Positions 17,129-25,728 of a stretch of DNA of 43,345 bases are shown piece after piece (the stretch's first letter is position 1; each line of letters opens with the position of its first letter). Source of the stretch: Psychrobacter sp. (GTDB lineage: Bacteria; Pseudomonadota; Gammaproteobacteria; Pseudomonadales; Moraxellaceae); NCBI RefSeq assembly GCF_030454045.1, contig NZ_JAKDJE010000020.1, forward strand, positions 1-43,345, read 5' to 3'. The notes below the pieces were generated by a model that made no database searches, was not told the origin of the DNA, and saw nothing but the letters and a program-made list of their open reading frames with translations. A program made the translations under genes and the position numbers.

Positions 17129-18079
17129 TTACTGACCCTTCAGCGTTGCACGAAACCCTTTATAATCCTCCGCCGTTTGCTCTACTGCCTCTATCATCGG
17201 TACGTGACCGATATCTTCCATCATAATGACTTGCGCTTGCGGGATGATGTCTTTAATCACATTGACCGCTTCAGGCTTGATGACTTGATCCTTCTCACCC
17301 CAAACCACGAGCGTGGGTATCTTATAATCCGCGATAATTTGAGCGCGCTCCTCGACATTATCAGTGACGATTTGCTCAAGGATTTTGGCGTCCAACTCCT
17401 TATTATTGATACGCTCTTGCGCGAATACCGCTTTGATTGACTTGGGCAAATAAGGCGGCTTATACATGACAAAATCGTACATCTTATAGAAGTCCTCTTT
17501 GCTATTGATCAGCAGTGGGTTGTTCTCAAGGGTTGCGCCCTCAAGCGATTTTGGCACGCCTGCTGACCAAAACCCTGCGCTATCGACAAGCCACAGACTC
17601 TTGACGTCTTTTGGGTACTTTGCGGCATAAGCGACACTGATCGCGCCGCCCATCGAGTTACCGCCGATGTGAATATTGCTTGCCAATCCCTTAGCTTGCA
17701 ACAGCTCATGTAAGCGCGTGGCCTGTGCATGTGAGCGATAGTCTGCGCTCATAGGTTTGCTCGACTCGCCAAAACCAAGCAGATCAGGAATGATCAGATG
17801 ATAGTCCTCTAACTCGTCAGCGATACGGGTGAAGTTGTCCTTATTACCGCCAAAACCGTGAATGAGAAGTAGTGGCTCGGCGGTGAGATTGTTATTTTCG
17901 GCATAAACTAACTTGTCGCCAGAAGCTAGCGTGAATGACTTGACGTCTAGATCAGACTTATTGCGCTCATATTGGATAATTTTTTGAGTGGTGTTAACGG
18001 CAAGCGTATTGGGCGCTGTGGTACAGCCTACGATAGAGAGACTAAATAGTGCGGCAAGGCCTAAGCTTTTAAATAGCAT
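17129..18079 (-). CDS. lip3: Lip3-like alpha/beta-hydrolase lipoprotein (esterase/lipase)
   Basis: 316-residue lipoprotein with a signal peptide ending SIVGC, so Cys19 is the likely lipid anchor. The oxyanion-hole motif HGFGGN is at 74-79, the nucleophile Ser142 in GNSMGG, Asp264 in WGEKDQ and His292 in DIGHVP complete the triad. By recall the sequence closely resembles lipase 3 of Antarctic Moraxella TA144, a cold-active triacylglycerol lipase; related proteins also hydrolyse meta-cleavage products. It is probably attached to the outer membrane or exported. AAGGATG upstream of ATG 18079 supports the start. Confidence 0.85.
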   Translation of the reverse strand: MLFKSLGLAALFSLSIVGCTTAPNTLAVNTTQKIIQYERNKSDLDVKSFTLASGDKLVYAENNNLTAEPLLLIHGFGGNKDNFTRIADELEDYHLIIPDLLGFGESSKPMSADYRSHAQATRLHELLQAKGLASNIHIGGNSMGGAISVAYAAKYPKDVKSLWLVDSAGFWSAGVPKSLEGATLENNPLLINSKEDFYKMYDFVMYKPPYLPKSIKAVFAQERINNKELDAKILEQIVTDNVEERAQIIADYKIPTLVVWGEKDQVIKPEAVNVIKDIIPQAQVIMMEDIGHVPMIEAVEQTAEDYKGFRATLKGQ

Positions 18080-18385
18080 GGAGACATCCTTGTTGGAAGA
18101 TAGAGTGAAAATACATTTTGACTTTAATTCTAGCGCTAAACTTGTGCCTAGATTTTTTAATTTATAACTTTCTAGTCAAAACCTTATCTTCTATGTTCAT
18201 ATACAAGACTATCGTTAGCTTTTGTTTACCTTTCTAGCCCAGATAGCTTAGGCATTGTTATTTATAATAGGAGCGCTTTATAGAAATAGTGGTTATAACT
18301 ACAACCCTAAGCTCACTATCTATTCTTAATTAAACCCAACTGACACTCATCAAAGCCCAATCAAAGTGGCATAAAAGGATGCACC
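18080..18385. other. AT-rich intergenic region, no gene seen
   Basis: About 300 bp upstream of the esterase and of the MATE remnant. It should contain promoters of both directions; no clear consensus pair or RNA gene is visible. Confidence 0.4.
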
Positions 18386-18544
18386 TTGAGCGACACGAGT
18401 ACGCCCTCCAGTAAATCGCGTGACCTTACCAAAGGGTCTATCGCCAAAACGATGCTCTTATTTACCTTGCCAACGACACCATGGAGACGGTTACCGCTGC
18501 GCCGTATCATCAAAGTGCATAAAAAGGTTCATGGTAGCCATTAA
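18386..18544 (+). pseudogene. Remnant of a MATE-family efflux transporter (N-terminus only)
   Basis: A 52-codon frame starts at TTG 18386 with AAGGA eight bases upstream. Its first 30 residues contain RDLTKGSIAKTMLLFTLPT, which matches the conserved N-terminus of MATE multidrug/Na+ antiporters (D-L-T-x-G-S-I ... F-x-L-P). After base about 18476 the homology ends, the frame reads through unrelated arginine-rich codons and stops. The roughly 400 remaining residues are missing, so this is a deletion remnant. Confidence 0.65.
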
Positions 18545-18601
18545 CCAACTTACGATAAAGGCTAAACGGTCGCAGCAGGCTTTATGCTATCTTTGCAGTA
18601 T

Positions 18602-19330
18602 TTAGCCGACTGCCTTATCCACTAAAAACCTTACCGCCGCTCGCGCATGGATAGCAGTGGTATCAAACACAGGGATGGGGCTGTCAGCTTGCTTAATCAG
18701 CAGTCCAATCTCAGTACAGCCCAAAATCACCCCCTCGCAGCCTGCATCAGCTAACTGCTCAATGACCCTTTGATAATATTCTCTTGAGCTATCCAATAAC
18801 TGCCCTTGGCACAGCTCCTCATAGATAATTCGGTGCACCTCTGCTCTCGCCGCATCTTTAGGTATCACCACTTGCAAACCGCTATCTGTCAGGCGCTGCT
18901 TATAAAAACCCTGCGTCATGGTAAACTGCGTACCGAGCAAACCTATCTTAGTCAGACCCTGCGCTTGAATCGCACTAGCAGTTGTATTGGCAATATGAAT
19001 AATCGGTAAGCCTGTGGCCTCCTGTACCTCATCAGCTACCTTGTGCATGGTATTAGTCGCAATAAGCAAGCCTTGCGCGCCAGCCGCTTGCAGACGTTTG
19101 CCGCTACTCACTAATATCGCGCCCATCTGTGCCCACTCGCCTTTTGCTTGCAGCTCACCAATCGGCGCAAAGTCTAAGCTATGAATAAGCAGGTCCGCTG
19201 AATGCAGGCCACCTAATTCAGCCTTGACCCCTTCATTGATCAGTCGATAATAGCTCTCGGTACTCTCCCAACTCATGCCACCGATGATGCCTAATGTACG
19301 TTGTGGTCTAGCCTTATCATTACTTTTCAT
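18602..19330 (-). CDS. Aspartate/glutamate racemase-family amino-acid racemase (YgeA/RacX type)
   Basis: 242 residues, two-domain cofactor-independent racemase. Phosphate/carboxylate loop LGIIGGMSWEST is at the N-terminus. Of the two catalytic positions, the first is Thr in ATNTMHK and the second is Cys in ILGCTEIG. A Thr/Cys pair in place of Cys/Cys is known in E. coli YgeA, so this fits the YgeA branch. It would make D-amino acids in the cytosol, for peptidoglycan remodelling or catabolism. The start at 19330 gives a family-typical N-terminus, though the ribosome-binding site is weak. Confidence 0.85.
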   Translation of the reverse strand: MKSNDKARPQRTLGIIGGMSWESTESYYRLINEGVKAELGGLHSADLLIHSLDFAPIGELQAKGEWAQMGAILVSSGKRLQAAGAQGLLIATNTMHKVADEVQEATGLPIIHIANTTASAIQAQGLTKIGLLGTQFTMTQGFYKQRLTDSGLQVVIPKDAARAEVHRIIYEELCQGQLLDSSREYYQRVIEQLADAGCEGVILGCTEIGLLIKQADSPIPVFDTTAIHARAAVRFLVDKAVG

Positions 19331-19478
19331 AGTCTATTCTTATTGATTGGTCTGGTTTATTTATGCTATCGATATCGTTAACATTTAAAGAACTTGGTGT
19401 TTGATAATAACCAATTTACCTAGTTATATATAGGTTATATGATAGCTCCCTATAAAACCTTTAGGACAAAAATGCGTT

Positions 19479-19730
19479 ATGGCACTACCGAAACTAAGAA
19501 TACGTATGAGCCGCAAACTATATCGCCTAGTATTTACTGGACTAATGGCCATGATGATGTCGCTTATTATTTCAGCGGCGCTGATACTGGTAAAGGTTGG
19601 CTATAGCGATCATTTTTTCTCTGATTTATTGGGTTCGTGGAGTTTAGCCTTTGTGTTTGCTTGGCCGAGCGCTTATATCTGCGCTTACCTTATCCAAGAG
19701 CACGTGCTGAGCCGTATTGAGTTTTATTAG
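19479..19730 (+). CDS. Small DUF2798 membrane protein
   Basis: 83 residues with two hydrophobic helices (about 17-39 and 50-72) separated by a short loop, and the WPSAY motif of the DUF2798 family in the second. Function is unknown. An alternative start at Met10 would leave the same two helices. It is not obviously in an operon; a 120-bp gap precedes the next gene. Confidence 0.65.
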   Translation: MALPKLRIRMSRKLYRLVFTGLMAMMMSLIISAALILVKVGYSDHFFSDLLGSWSLAFVFAWPSAYICAYLIQEHVLSRIEFY

Positions 19731-19852
19731 TTTACTCTTAAAACTCTCAAACCCTTTAGCTGCACCCGCCTACCTCTGTTTACTCAACTCTATAAATGCC
19801 GCCTAAAAAAATTGCTAAGATAAGCTAAATATTCTGTTAAACAGAGGGCGCT

Positions 19853-21016
19853 ATGAGTCAAACGCGGCGTGCTATCGAACAACTCATTGAACAACACAAG
19901 CTTCCTCTCAAGCATGCAGAGGCTGCTGCCAAACACCTAGAAGTCTATCCCAGCAAAAGCACATGGCTTAGCTTCTTTGATAAAGCCTTGCTGATTATCG
20001 GTTCGCTGGCATTGGTATTATCACTGGTGTTTTTTATTGCTTATAACTGGCAAAATTTGGGTAAGCTAGGCAAATTCGCTTTGGTCGAGGGCGCTCTGGT
20101 TATCACTATTGCGCTCTACGTGGCTCTCTCTTTTCGGCGCAGGTTTCATTTTATTCGCCAGCTATTATTGCTGGTCGCTAGTATCATTACGGGTAGTTTG
20201 CTGGCGCTATTTGGGCAGGTATATCAGACCGGCGCGGATACTTGGCAGCTGTTTTTTGCTTGGGCAGTATTGATTACCCCTTGGGTCATTATTGCCCGCT
20301 TTCCGGCACTATGGCTATTGTGGCTTGGGCTGCTTAATACTTTTCTATTGCTTTATTTGGAGGTGGTAGATCTATCGTTCGTTGATAGTAGCTATCAAGA
20401 TGTTATAAGAGTGGCGATATTGGCACTGATCAATCTGGTTGCCCTAAATCTTTGGCTTATCTTTTTGGGTCAAAAACGTGCGATGGCTAGCCAAGTTAAT
20501 AGCGAAATTGTTGGTTCAGATACTTCTATTGCTAGTCCTAACCTTTCAAGCTCCAAAACGACTTACGACGATATATTATTGCAAGCTCAAGCAGGTTTGC
20601 ACTGGAGTACTTATCTTGTCGGTTTAATCAGCACTATCGCTATCACTTTCCTCGCTATTATTACTGTTTTTGATGTGGATAGTGTGTTGGCGACGCTCCT
20701 GTCTTTATCGCTTTGGGCGGGCTGGTGCGCCTTTATGTATTGGCGTTTTTATCGACAGCGCAGTGATCTACTGATGCTGACCTACCTTTGCTTTTCTCTC
20801 ATTATTGTAGTGATGTCTTGGGCAGTTAACATACTACCTAATGACTTTGATGCAGGCAGCCTACTCGTCTTAACCCTTCTACTGATTGGCATGGTTACTT
20901 ATGCTATCAAGTGGTTATTTGAAGTTATAAAATCAGATAACTCTCCTTCTGAAGACCTTAAAATCTTACAAGCGGTGAATACTCCTTTGAATAAAAAAGG
21001 AGCCGATCATGAATAA
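19853..21016 (+). CDS. DUF2157 polytopic membrane protein
   Basis: 387 residues. The cytosolic N-terminus (1-40) is helical and polar, followed by about ten hydrophobic segments and a polar loop near 225-250. The N-terminus and first helices (KALLIIGSLALVLSLVFFIAYNW) match the DUF2157 family. GAGGG upstream supports the ATG. The 3' end overlaps the next gene by 8 bases. It is the first gene of a three-gene operon (DUF2157, DUF4401, GDYXXLXY) that recurs in many bacteria; its role is unknown. Confidence 0.8.
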   Translation: MSQTRRAIEQLIEQHKLPLKHAEAAAKHLEVYPSKSTWLSFFDKALLIIGSLALVLSLVFFIAYNWQNLGKLGKFALVEGALVITIALYVALSFRRRFHFIRQLLLLVASIITGSLLALFGQVYQTGADTWQLFFAWAVLITPWVIIARFPALWLLWLGLLNTFLLLYLEVVDLSFVDSSYQDVIRVAILALINLVALNLWLIFLGQKRAMASQVNSEIVGSDTSIASPNLSSSKTTYDDILLQAQAGLHWSTYLVGLISTIAITFLAIITVFDVDSVLATLLSLSLWAGWCAFMYWRFYRQRSDLLMLTYLCFSLIIVVMSWAVNILPNDFDAGSLLVLTLLLIGMVTYAIKWLFEVIKSDNSPSEDLKILQAVNTPLNKKGADHE

Positions 21017-22157
21017 TAACGACCAACAAGCGCTGGCATCGCTGCAAAATATCGGTCTAATCGCTAAGGATTTTAGCGTATATAACGACCATTTAGATGA
21101 CGACTCACAGAAACATACCCCTTGGTATCTGCAACTTTTTATTGGTTTCGGTGGCTTGTTATCCAGTTTGTTTTTTACAGGTTTTTTGACTTTATTTTTG
21201 GCTGAAAGTAATGTGTTAAAAAGCGCTATAGGCCTTATTATAGTAGGTCTAGCTTTAAGCGCTCTTGCCTTTTGGCTCTTTAATACCGCAAGCAAACATC
21301 GCAATCTATTCTTTGAATATTCAGCCTTTGCTATCAGTATCACAGGACAGTTGTATGTCGCCGCTGGATTGTTCTTTTATGCCGTAGAGCGCCCCTTATC
21401 AGTCTGGCTATTTTTGATTATTCAAAGCTATTTGACTTTTATCATGCCCAATGTGGTGTATCGACTGCTAGGTGCTAGCCTCGTGCTTGGGCTTATGGTC
21501 TATTTGTTCAATTATTATCAGTTCCCTGAGCTAAGTTTAGGCGTATTAGCGCTCTTGACTATCGTGACGCAATTGCAACGCTATCCGCTATTACGGCGCG
21601 TTCCTCGTCCACATCAAGTCTATGCACAATCTATTATTAGCGCGTTTGGCTATGCAAGCGCCCTTGTGTTGCTTGGCGTTTCAGTCTATTTTATCGTTGC
21701 TGAATATGATGGCAGCTTCGATAATGACGGTAACCCTTTTCGTTATAACTACTATTTAGCGCAAGGATTATTGGCCCTTGCTAGCTTATGTGCCGCTTAC
21801 TTAATCTTGAAGCGCTACCGTATCCAACTGCTCTCAGCAACGGGACTGATTATAGTCGGCGCTACCGCCGTGCTTGGAGTGGTATCGATTTACGTTTCAG
21901 GGTTGCTCGCCACTAGCCTTATTATTGTCATAGCGTTTGCCAATAGTCAGCGAGTGCTATTAGCGCTTGGTATTATCGCCTTAGTCAGCTACATATTTTG
22001 GTATTACTATCAGCTCGATACGTCATTATTACTCAAAGCCGCTTCTATGCTTATTATCGGAGTTGGCTTATTGCTGATGCGCTGGCTACTGATCAAACGT
22101 TATTTTGCCAGTAATGCGGCATTAGCAACGAGTACTGATAAGGAGCGCTTGTCATGA
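21009..22157 (+). CDS. DUF4401 polytopic membrane protein
   Basis: 382 residues with a polar N-terminus of about 40 residues and roughly ten to eleven transmembrane helices. The WYLQLFIGFGGLLSSLFF segment and overall shape fit DUF4401. It starts within the end of the preceding gene and its stop overlaps the ATG of the next by 4 bases (ATGA), so translation is coupled. Function is unknown; such proteins are usually encoded with a DUF2157 partner. Confidence 0.8.
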   Translation: MNNNDQQALASLQNIGLIAKDFSVYNDHLDDDSQKHTPWYLQLFIGFGGLLSSLFFTGFLTLFLAESNVLKSAIGLIIVGLALSALAFWLFNTASKHRNLFFEYSAFAISITGQLYVAAGLFFYAVERPLSVWLFLIIQSYLTFIMPNVVYRLLGASLVLGLMVYLFNYYQFPELSLGVLALLTIVTQLQRYPLLRRVPRPHQVYAQSIISAFGYASALVLLGVSVYFIVAEYDGSFDNDGNPFRYNYYLAQGLLALASLCAAYLILKRYRIQLLSATGLIIVGATAVLGVVSIYVSGLLATSLIIVIAFANSQRVLLALGIIALVSYIFWYYYQLDTSLLLKAASMLIIGVGLLLMRWLLIKRYFASNAALATSTDKERLS

Positions 22158-22783
22158 ATAATAAGACTATGGTTCAAAACTCATCCGTGCTTAGCTCGAT
22201 TGGCTGGCTTGAAAAACGAGCGGTTAGAATTACTATTGCGCTGTTTGGCTTAATCGTTATCTTAGTAGTAATGACTCTCAATGTCGCCAAATACGAGACC
22301 CATTTAGCCACTGGTGATACCGTACTGCTTGAGCTTGCGCCCGTTGATCCACGCGGCTTTATGCAGGGCGACTATATGACGCTACGTTATGCGCTAGAGA
22401 ATGAGGTACTTGCCGCCTTAAATACAGATCCGGGCAGCTATCCTACTCATGAGGAAGGCTATGTCATCGTCGCTTTGGATAATAATAATGTCGGACAGTT
22501 TGAGCGCTTGGCAGAGAGTCAGCCTGACAACTTAAGCACAAATGAGAGGGCGATTTATTATCGTCTCCGTAATGGCGTACTCAAACTGGCGACCAACGCT
22601 TTTTTCTTTCAAGAAGGTCATGCCGAGGCTTTTGAGGCGGCTGAATATGGCTTATTTCGGGTTAATGATGACGGTGAGCCTTTACTGACTAATATGGTCG
22701 ATGAGAAGTTTAAGGTAATCGATCCTAAGATGAGTAACCCTGAAACTAATAGCCTTGACCATGAAGCGAGTATTGATAATTAA
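22154..22783 (+). CDS. GDYXXLXY-domain membrane-anchored protein
   Basis: 209 residues. One N-terminal membrane helix (about 25-43) anchors a periplasmic domain that carries GDYMTLRY at 72-79, the motif that names the family. The C-terminal part is acidic. Third gene of the operon, coupled to the DUF4401 gene by a 4-base overlap. The fixed order with the two polytopic partners suggests one complex, but no activity is known. Confidence 0.85.
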   Translation: MNNKTMVQNSSVLSSIGWLEKRAVRITIALFGLIVILVVMTLNVAKYETHLATGDTVLLELAPVDPRGFMQGDYMTLRYALENEVLAALNTDPGSYPTHEEGYVIVALDNNNVGQFERLAESQPDNLSTNERAIYYRLRNGVLKLATNAFFFQEGHAEAFEAAEYGLFRVNDDGEPLLTNMVDEKFKVIDPKMSNPETNSLDHEASIDN

Positions 22784-22933
22784 TCCTTGTAATTTTTCAA
22801 AAAATTCATAGCTAAAACCACTCACAACATCAGGTAACCAAAGTTGCCTTGTCAGTGATCCAAACCCCTTGTTAAGGTAGTTCTAAATTGTTTTTTAATA
22901 AATACTATTTAAGTCAATAAAAAGGAGCATCCT

Positions 22934-23122
22934 ATGCAAGCCTATTTACTTCATAAAGCAGGTGGTATTGATAACCTAATCTTAAGCGAGATTGACAAGC
23001 CGACACCAAAAGCTGACGAGGTACCGCACGTGTTTAAGACTTTTGCCTTTGCAAAGCTGCACGACGCTCATCGTCAAGTGGAGACCAATCATACTGTCGG
23101 GAAAGTAGTGCTTGAGGTTTAA
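22934..23122 (+). pseudogene. Quinone oxidoreductase (MDR family) with large internal deletion
   Basis: A 62-codon frame. Its first 27 residues (MQAYLLHKAGGIDNLILSE and on to PKADEV) are the N-terminus of a zinc-containing-type alcohol dehydrogenase/quinone oxidoreductase. The rest (AKLHDAHRQVETNHTVGKVVL) is the C-terminus of the same kind of protein. About 250-270 central residues, including the catalytic core and the whole NAD(P)-binding fold, are missing in frame. AAAGGAG upstream and the start are intact, so a short peptide may be made. A MITE begins 19 bp after the stop. Confidence 0.75.
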
Positions 23123-23140
23123 CTTTTTAAAATTCTATTA

Positions 23141-23310
23141 GGGCGTGTCTTCATTTCAAAAATGGCGATAAAAATGTGATAAATTGTCGTCAAACAAGAA
23201 AAATAGCGTAGACAATATCGGGATATTAACCAGCTATTTGACGATGTTTGGCAAGATTTAGCCATTTTTAGCCCATTTAGATGACTATCGAGTGAATTGA
23301 AGACACGCCC
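23141..23310 (+). mobile_element. MITE, copy B (170 bp)
   Basis: Starts GGGCGTGTCTTCATTTC and ends GAATTGAAGACACGCCC; read inward from both ends, 16 of the first 17 bases agree, a strong terminal inverted repeat. The interior matches copy A at 10104-10284 in the same orientation. It does not encode a protein. It lies between the deleted oxidoreductase and an intact one, within 20-50 bp of both. Confidence 0.85.
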
Positions 23311-23360
23311 CACTCTAACAATACTTATAAACCCTTATAAAAGATAAAAAGGAATATATT

Positions 23361-24338
23361 ATGCGCAGCGCAACTTATAACGAATTTGGCAAACCCACCG
23401 AAGTATTGAGCCTAGCCGATAGCCCTATCCCAGAACCTAAGCCTACCGAGGTGCGCGTAAAAACCGTGCTCGCCTCTATCCACAACCATGATCTGTTAAC
23501 CATTCGCGGTCAGTATGGCTTTAAGCCAGAGATGCCTGCTATCGCAGGTTCCGAGGCGGTCGGCGTGGTCGATGCTGTGGGTAGCGAGGTTAAAAATCTC
23601 AAAGTCGGTCAGCGCGTTGCTGCCGCTAGCGTGCAAGCGACATGGGCGGAGTACTTCGTCGCTGACGAGGACATGGTGTTTGCCATCCCTGAGAGCCTGG
23701 ATGATGAGATGGCCGCGCAGCTGATCGCCATGCCATTATCCGCCTTGATGCTGTTAGAATTCTTAGAAGTAGATAGTGGACAATGGATCATCCATAATGC
23801 GGCCAATGGTGCTGTTGGTAAAACACTAGCCATGCTAGCAGCGGCACGCGGTGTGAACACCATTAATCTCGTGCGTAGCAAAGACTCGTTAGAAGAGCTG
23901 ACCGCGCTAGATATCAAAAACAATGTCGTCACTGCTGATGATGACTGGCAAGACCAAGTCCGCGCTATCATTGGTGAAAACAAGATCACCGCTGCTGTGG
24001 ACTCCGTCGGTGGTGAATCAAGCAATGAGCTGCTATCGCTACTCGGTAGCAACGGCACGTTGGTCTCGTTTGGTATTATGTCAGGTAAACCAATGCAACT
24101 AGACGCTGGCAGCCTGATCTTTAAGCAAGCTATCGTCAAAGGCTTCTGGGGCAGCAAAACCAGCCAAGAAATGGATCTGGACAACAAGCAGCGTCTGATT
24201 GATGAACTACTAGAGCGCGCGACCAACGGCAATCTAAAATTACCAATTGAAGCGGTTTATGGGCTTGATGAGATTACCAAAGCCGTCTCAGGTGATGTGC
24301 AATCTGGCAAAAAAGGTAAGGTACTATTAAAACCTTAG
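23361..24338 (+). CDS. MDR-family zinc-independent alcohol dehydrogenase/quinone oxidoreductase
   Basis: 325 residues, medium-chain dehydrogenase/reductase. The N-terminal catalytic domain has ASIHNHDLLTIRGQYG and PAIAGSEAVGVV; the cysteine and histidine ligands of catalytic zinc are not present, so it is probably an NADPH-dependent enone/quinone reductase. The Rossmann segment is HNAANGAVGKTLAMLA, an AAxGxVG-type NADPH motif. AAAAAGGAA upstream supports the ATG. It follows the MITE copy B by 50 bp, so its promoter may lie in or near the element. Substrate unknown. Confidence 0.8.
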   Translation: MRSATYNEFGKPTEVLSLADSPIPEPKPTEVRVKTVLASIHNHDLLTIRGQYGFKPEMPAIAGSEAVGVVDAVGSEVKNLKVGQRVAAASVQATWAEYFVADEDMVFAIPESLDDEMAAQLIAMPLSALMLLEFLEVDSGQWIIHNAANGAVGKTLAMLAAARGVNTINLVRSKDSLEELTALDIKNNVVTADDDWQDQVRAIIGENKITAAVDSVGGESSNELLSLLGSNGTLVSFGIMSGKPMQLDAGSLIFKQAIVKGFWGSKTSQEMDLDNKQRLIDELLERATNGNLKLPIEAVYGLDEITKAVSGDVQSGKKGKVLLKP

Positions 24339-24559
24339 TACCTTTAAAGTACTGTCAAAACTATAATTTACACACTAACCTTTCAATGACTGTTGTCATC
24401 AGAGGTAGCATAAAATAAGAAGAAGCCCATTTGTATTTATCCTAAAGTACAGTGGGATTTTTTTGCTTTAGTGACTTTGCAGTCATTAGATAATGAAGCA
24501 TGCGATAGTTAAGCCATGACTCATGAACATAAACAATAAAACGTAATAGGGATATCACC

Positions 24560-25564
24560 ATGTCAAACGAGAAAACGTTTAAAGCCTTAGTCGTTGAAGA
24601 AACTAACGACGGCAAATTCAAAAAAAGCATTCAAGAGCGCAAAGTCAGTGACTTACCAGAGAATGACTTGCTCATCGAAGTGCATTATTCATCATTGAAC
24701 TTCAAAGATGCCATGTCAGCGTCAGGCAATAAGCGAATCACCAGAGAGTATCCGCACACCCCAGGTATCGACGCAGCTGGCGTGGTCGTCAGTGATAAAT
24801 CAGGCACGTTTAGCGCAGGGCAAGAAGTGTTGGTATTCGGCTATGATCTCGGCATGGACACCGCAGGCGGGCTTGGCCAGATAATCTCGATACCCGCTGA
24901 TTGGGCGATAGCATGTCCAAAATCATTAACATTAAAAGAAGCAATGATATACGGCACAGGCGGTTTGACAGCGGCTTTGAGCGTGCAAAAGCTTGAGAAA
25001 ATGGGCGCAAAACCTGAAGACGGACCAGTCGCCGTCACGGGCGCAACGGGCGGCGTCGGTAGTATCAGTATCGCGATATTGAGTCAATTGGGCTACGAGG
25101 TTATCGCCTTCTCAGGTAAGCCTGAACAAAGCGATTATCTAAAAGATCTTGGCGCAAGCGAAGTCCGTCATCGCGATACGATCAATGAAATCGGTAGCAA
25201 ACCTATCGGCCGTGAGCTGTGGGCCAATGCCATTGATACGCTCGGTGGCGATTATCTAGCTAATTTGCTCAAGCAAACCAAAGCGGGCGGTGCAGTGACC
25301 AGTTGCGGCCTAGCGGGCGGTGCGGAGTTTTCGATGACGGTCATGCCATTTATCACCAGAGCAGTGTCATTATTGGGTATCGATTCGGTCTATATTCCAT
25401 TGGACGATAAAAAGGCCATTTGGGAGCGCGTTTCAACCGATATGAAATTGCCTGACCTTGAGAGTTATGCTGAAGAAATTATCCTTGAGCAAACGCCTGA
25501 ATACTTAGATCGCTTTATTTCGAGTAAGGTGGTTGGGCGTTATGTGGTGAATGTGCGGGGTTAG
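24560..25564 (+). CDS. acuI: YhdH/AcuI-type quinone oxidoreductase (acrylyl-CoA reductase)
   Basis: 334 residues, MDR family, YhdH/YhfP branch. Landmarks are YSSLNFKDAMSASGN, PHTPGIDAAG and the nucleotide-binding loop VTGATGGVGSISIAIL. AcuI reduces acrylyl-CoA to propionyl-CoA with NADPH and removes a toxic intermediate of DMSP and 3-hydroxypropionate metabolism; E. coli YhdH has the same activity. AGGGA lies upstream of the ATG. It is followed by a strong terminator, so it is probably transcribed alone. Confidence 0.85.
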   Translation: MSNEKTFKALVVEETNDGKFKKSIQERKVSDLPENDLLIEVHYSSLNFKDAMSASGNKRITREYPHTPGIDAAGVVVSDKSGTFSAGQEVLVFGYDLGMDTAGGLGQIISIPADWAIACPKSLTLKEAMIYGTGGLTAALSVQKLEKMGAKPEDGPVAVTGATGGVGSISIAILSQLGYEVIAFSGKPEQSDYLKDLGASEVRHRDTINEIGSKPIGRELWANAIDTLGGDYLANLLKQTKAGGAVTSCGLAGGAEFSMTVMPFITRAVSLLGIDSVYIPLDDKKAIWERVSTDMKLPDLESYAEEIILEQTPEYLDRFISSKVVGRYVVNVRG

Positions 25565-25596
25565 GGTTTGGCTTAGAATTTAGTTTTTATATAATG

Positions 25597-25628
25597 GCAG
25601 TGCTCTTTTTTGGAGCGCTGCTTTTTTT
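25597..25628 (+). terminator. Rho-independent terminator after acuI
   Basis: GCAGTGCTC, loop, GAGCGCTGC with one G-T pair, then seven T residues. It separates acuI from the following three-gene module. Confidence 0.85.
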
Positions 25629-25651
25629 GGAATTCTCAACTGTTTTCCAAA

Positions 25652-25690
25652 AATTACACAACTAATTACACATAGTGTGTATTATATAAT
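25652..25690 (+). promoter_or_regulatory. Promoter/operator candidate of the TIGR04255 module
   Basis: TACACA-TAG-TGTGTA at 25667-25681 is a perfect 6-bp dyad with a 3-base spacer. A second AATTACACA half-site copy lies at 25652-25660, next to the copy at 25664-25672. TATAAT follows at 25685-25690. The arrangement suits a dimeric HTH repressor overlapping the promoter, and the second gene of the module encodes an HTH protein. Confidence 0.55.
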
Positions 25691-25728
25691 AACTTTAAAT
25701 AGACTTATCAGCTTACTGAGAGTTCAAC

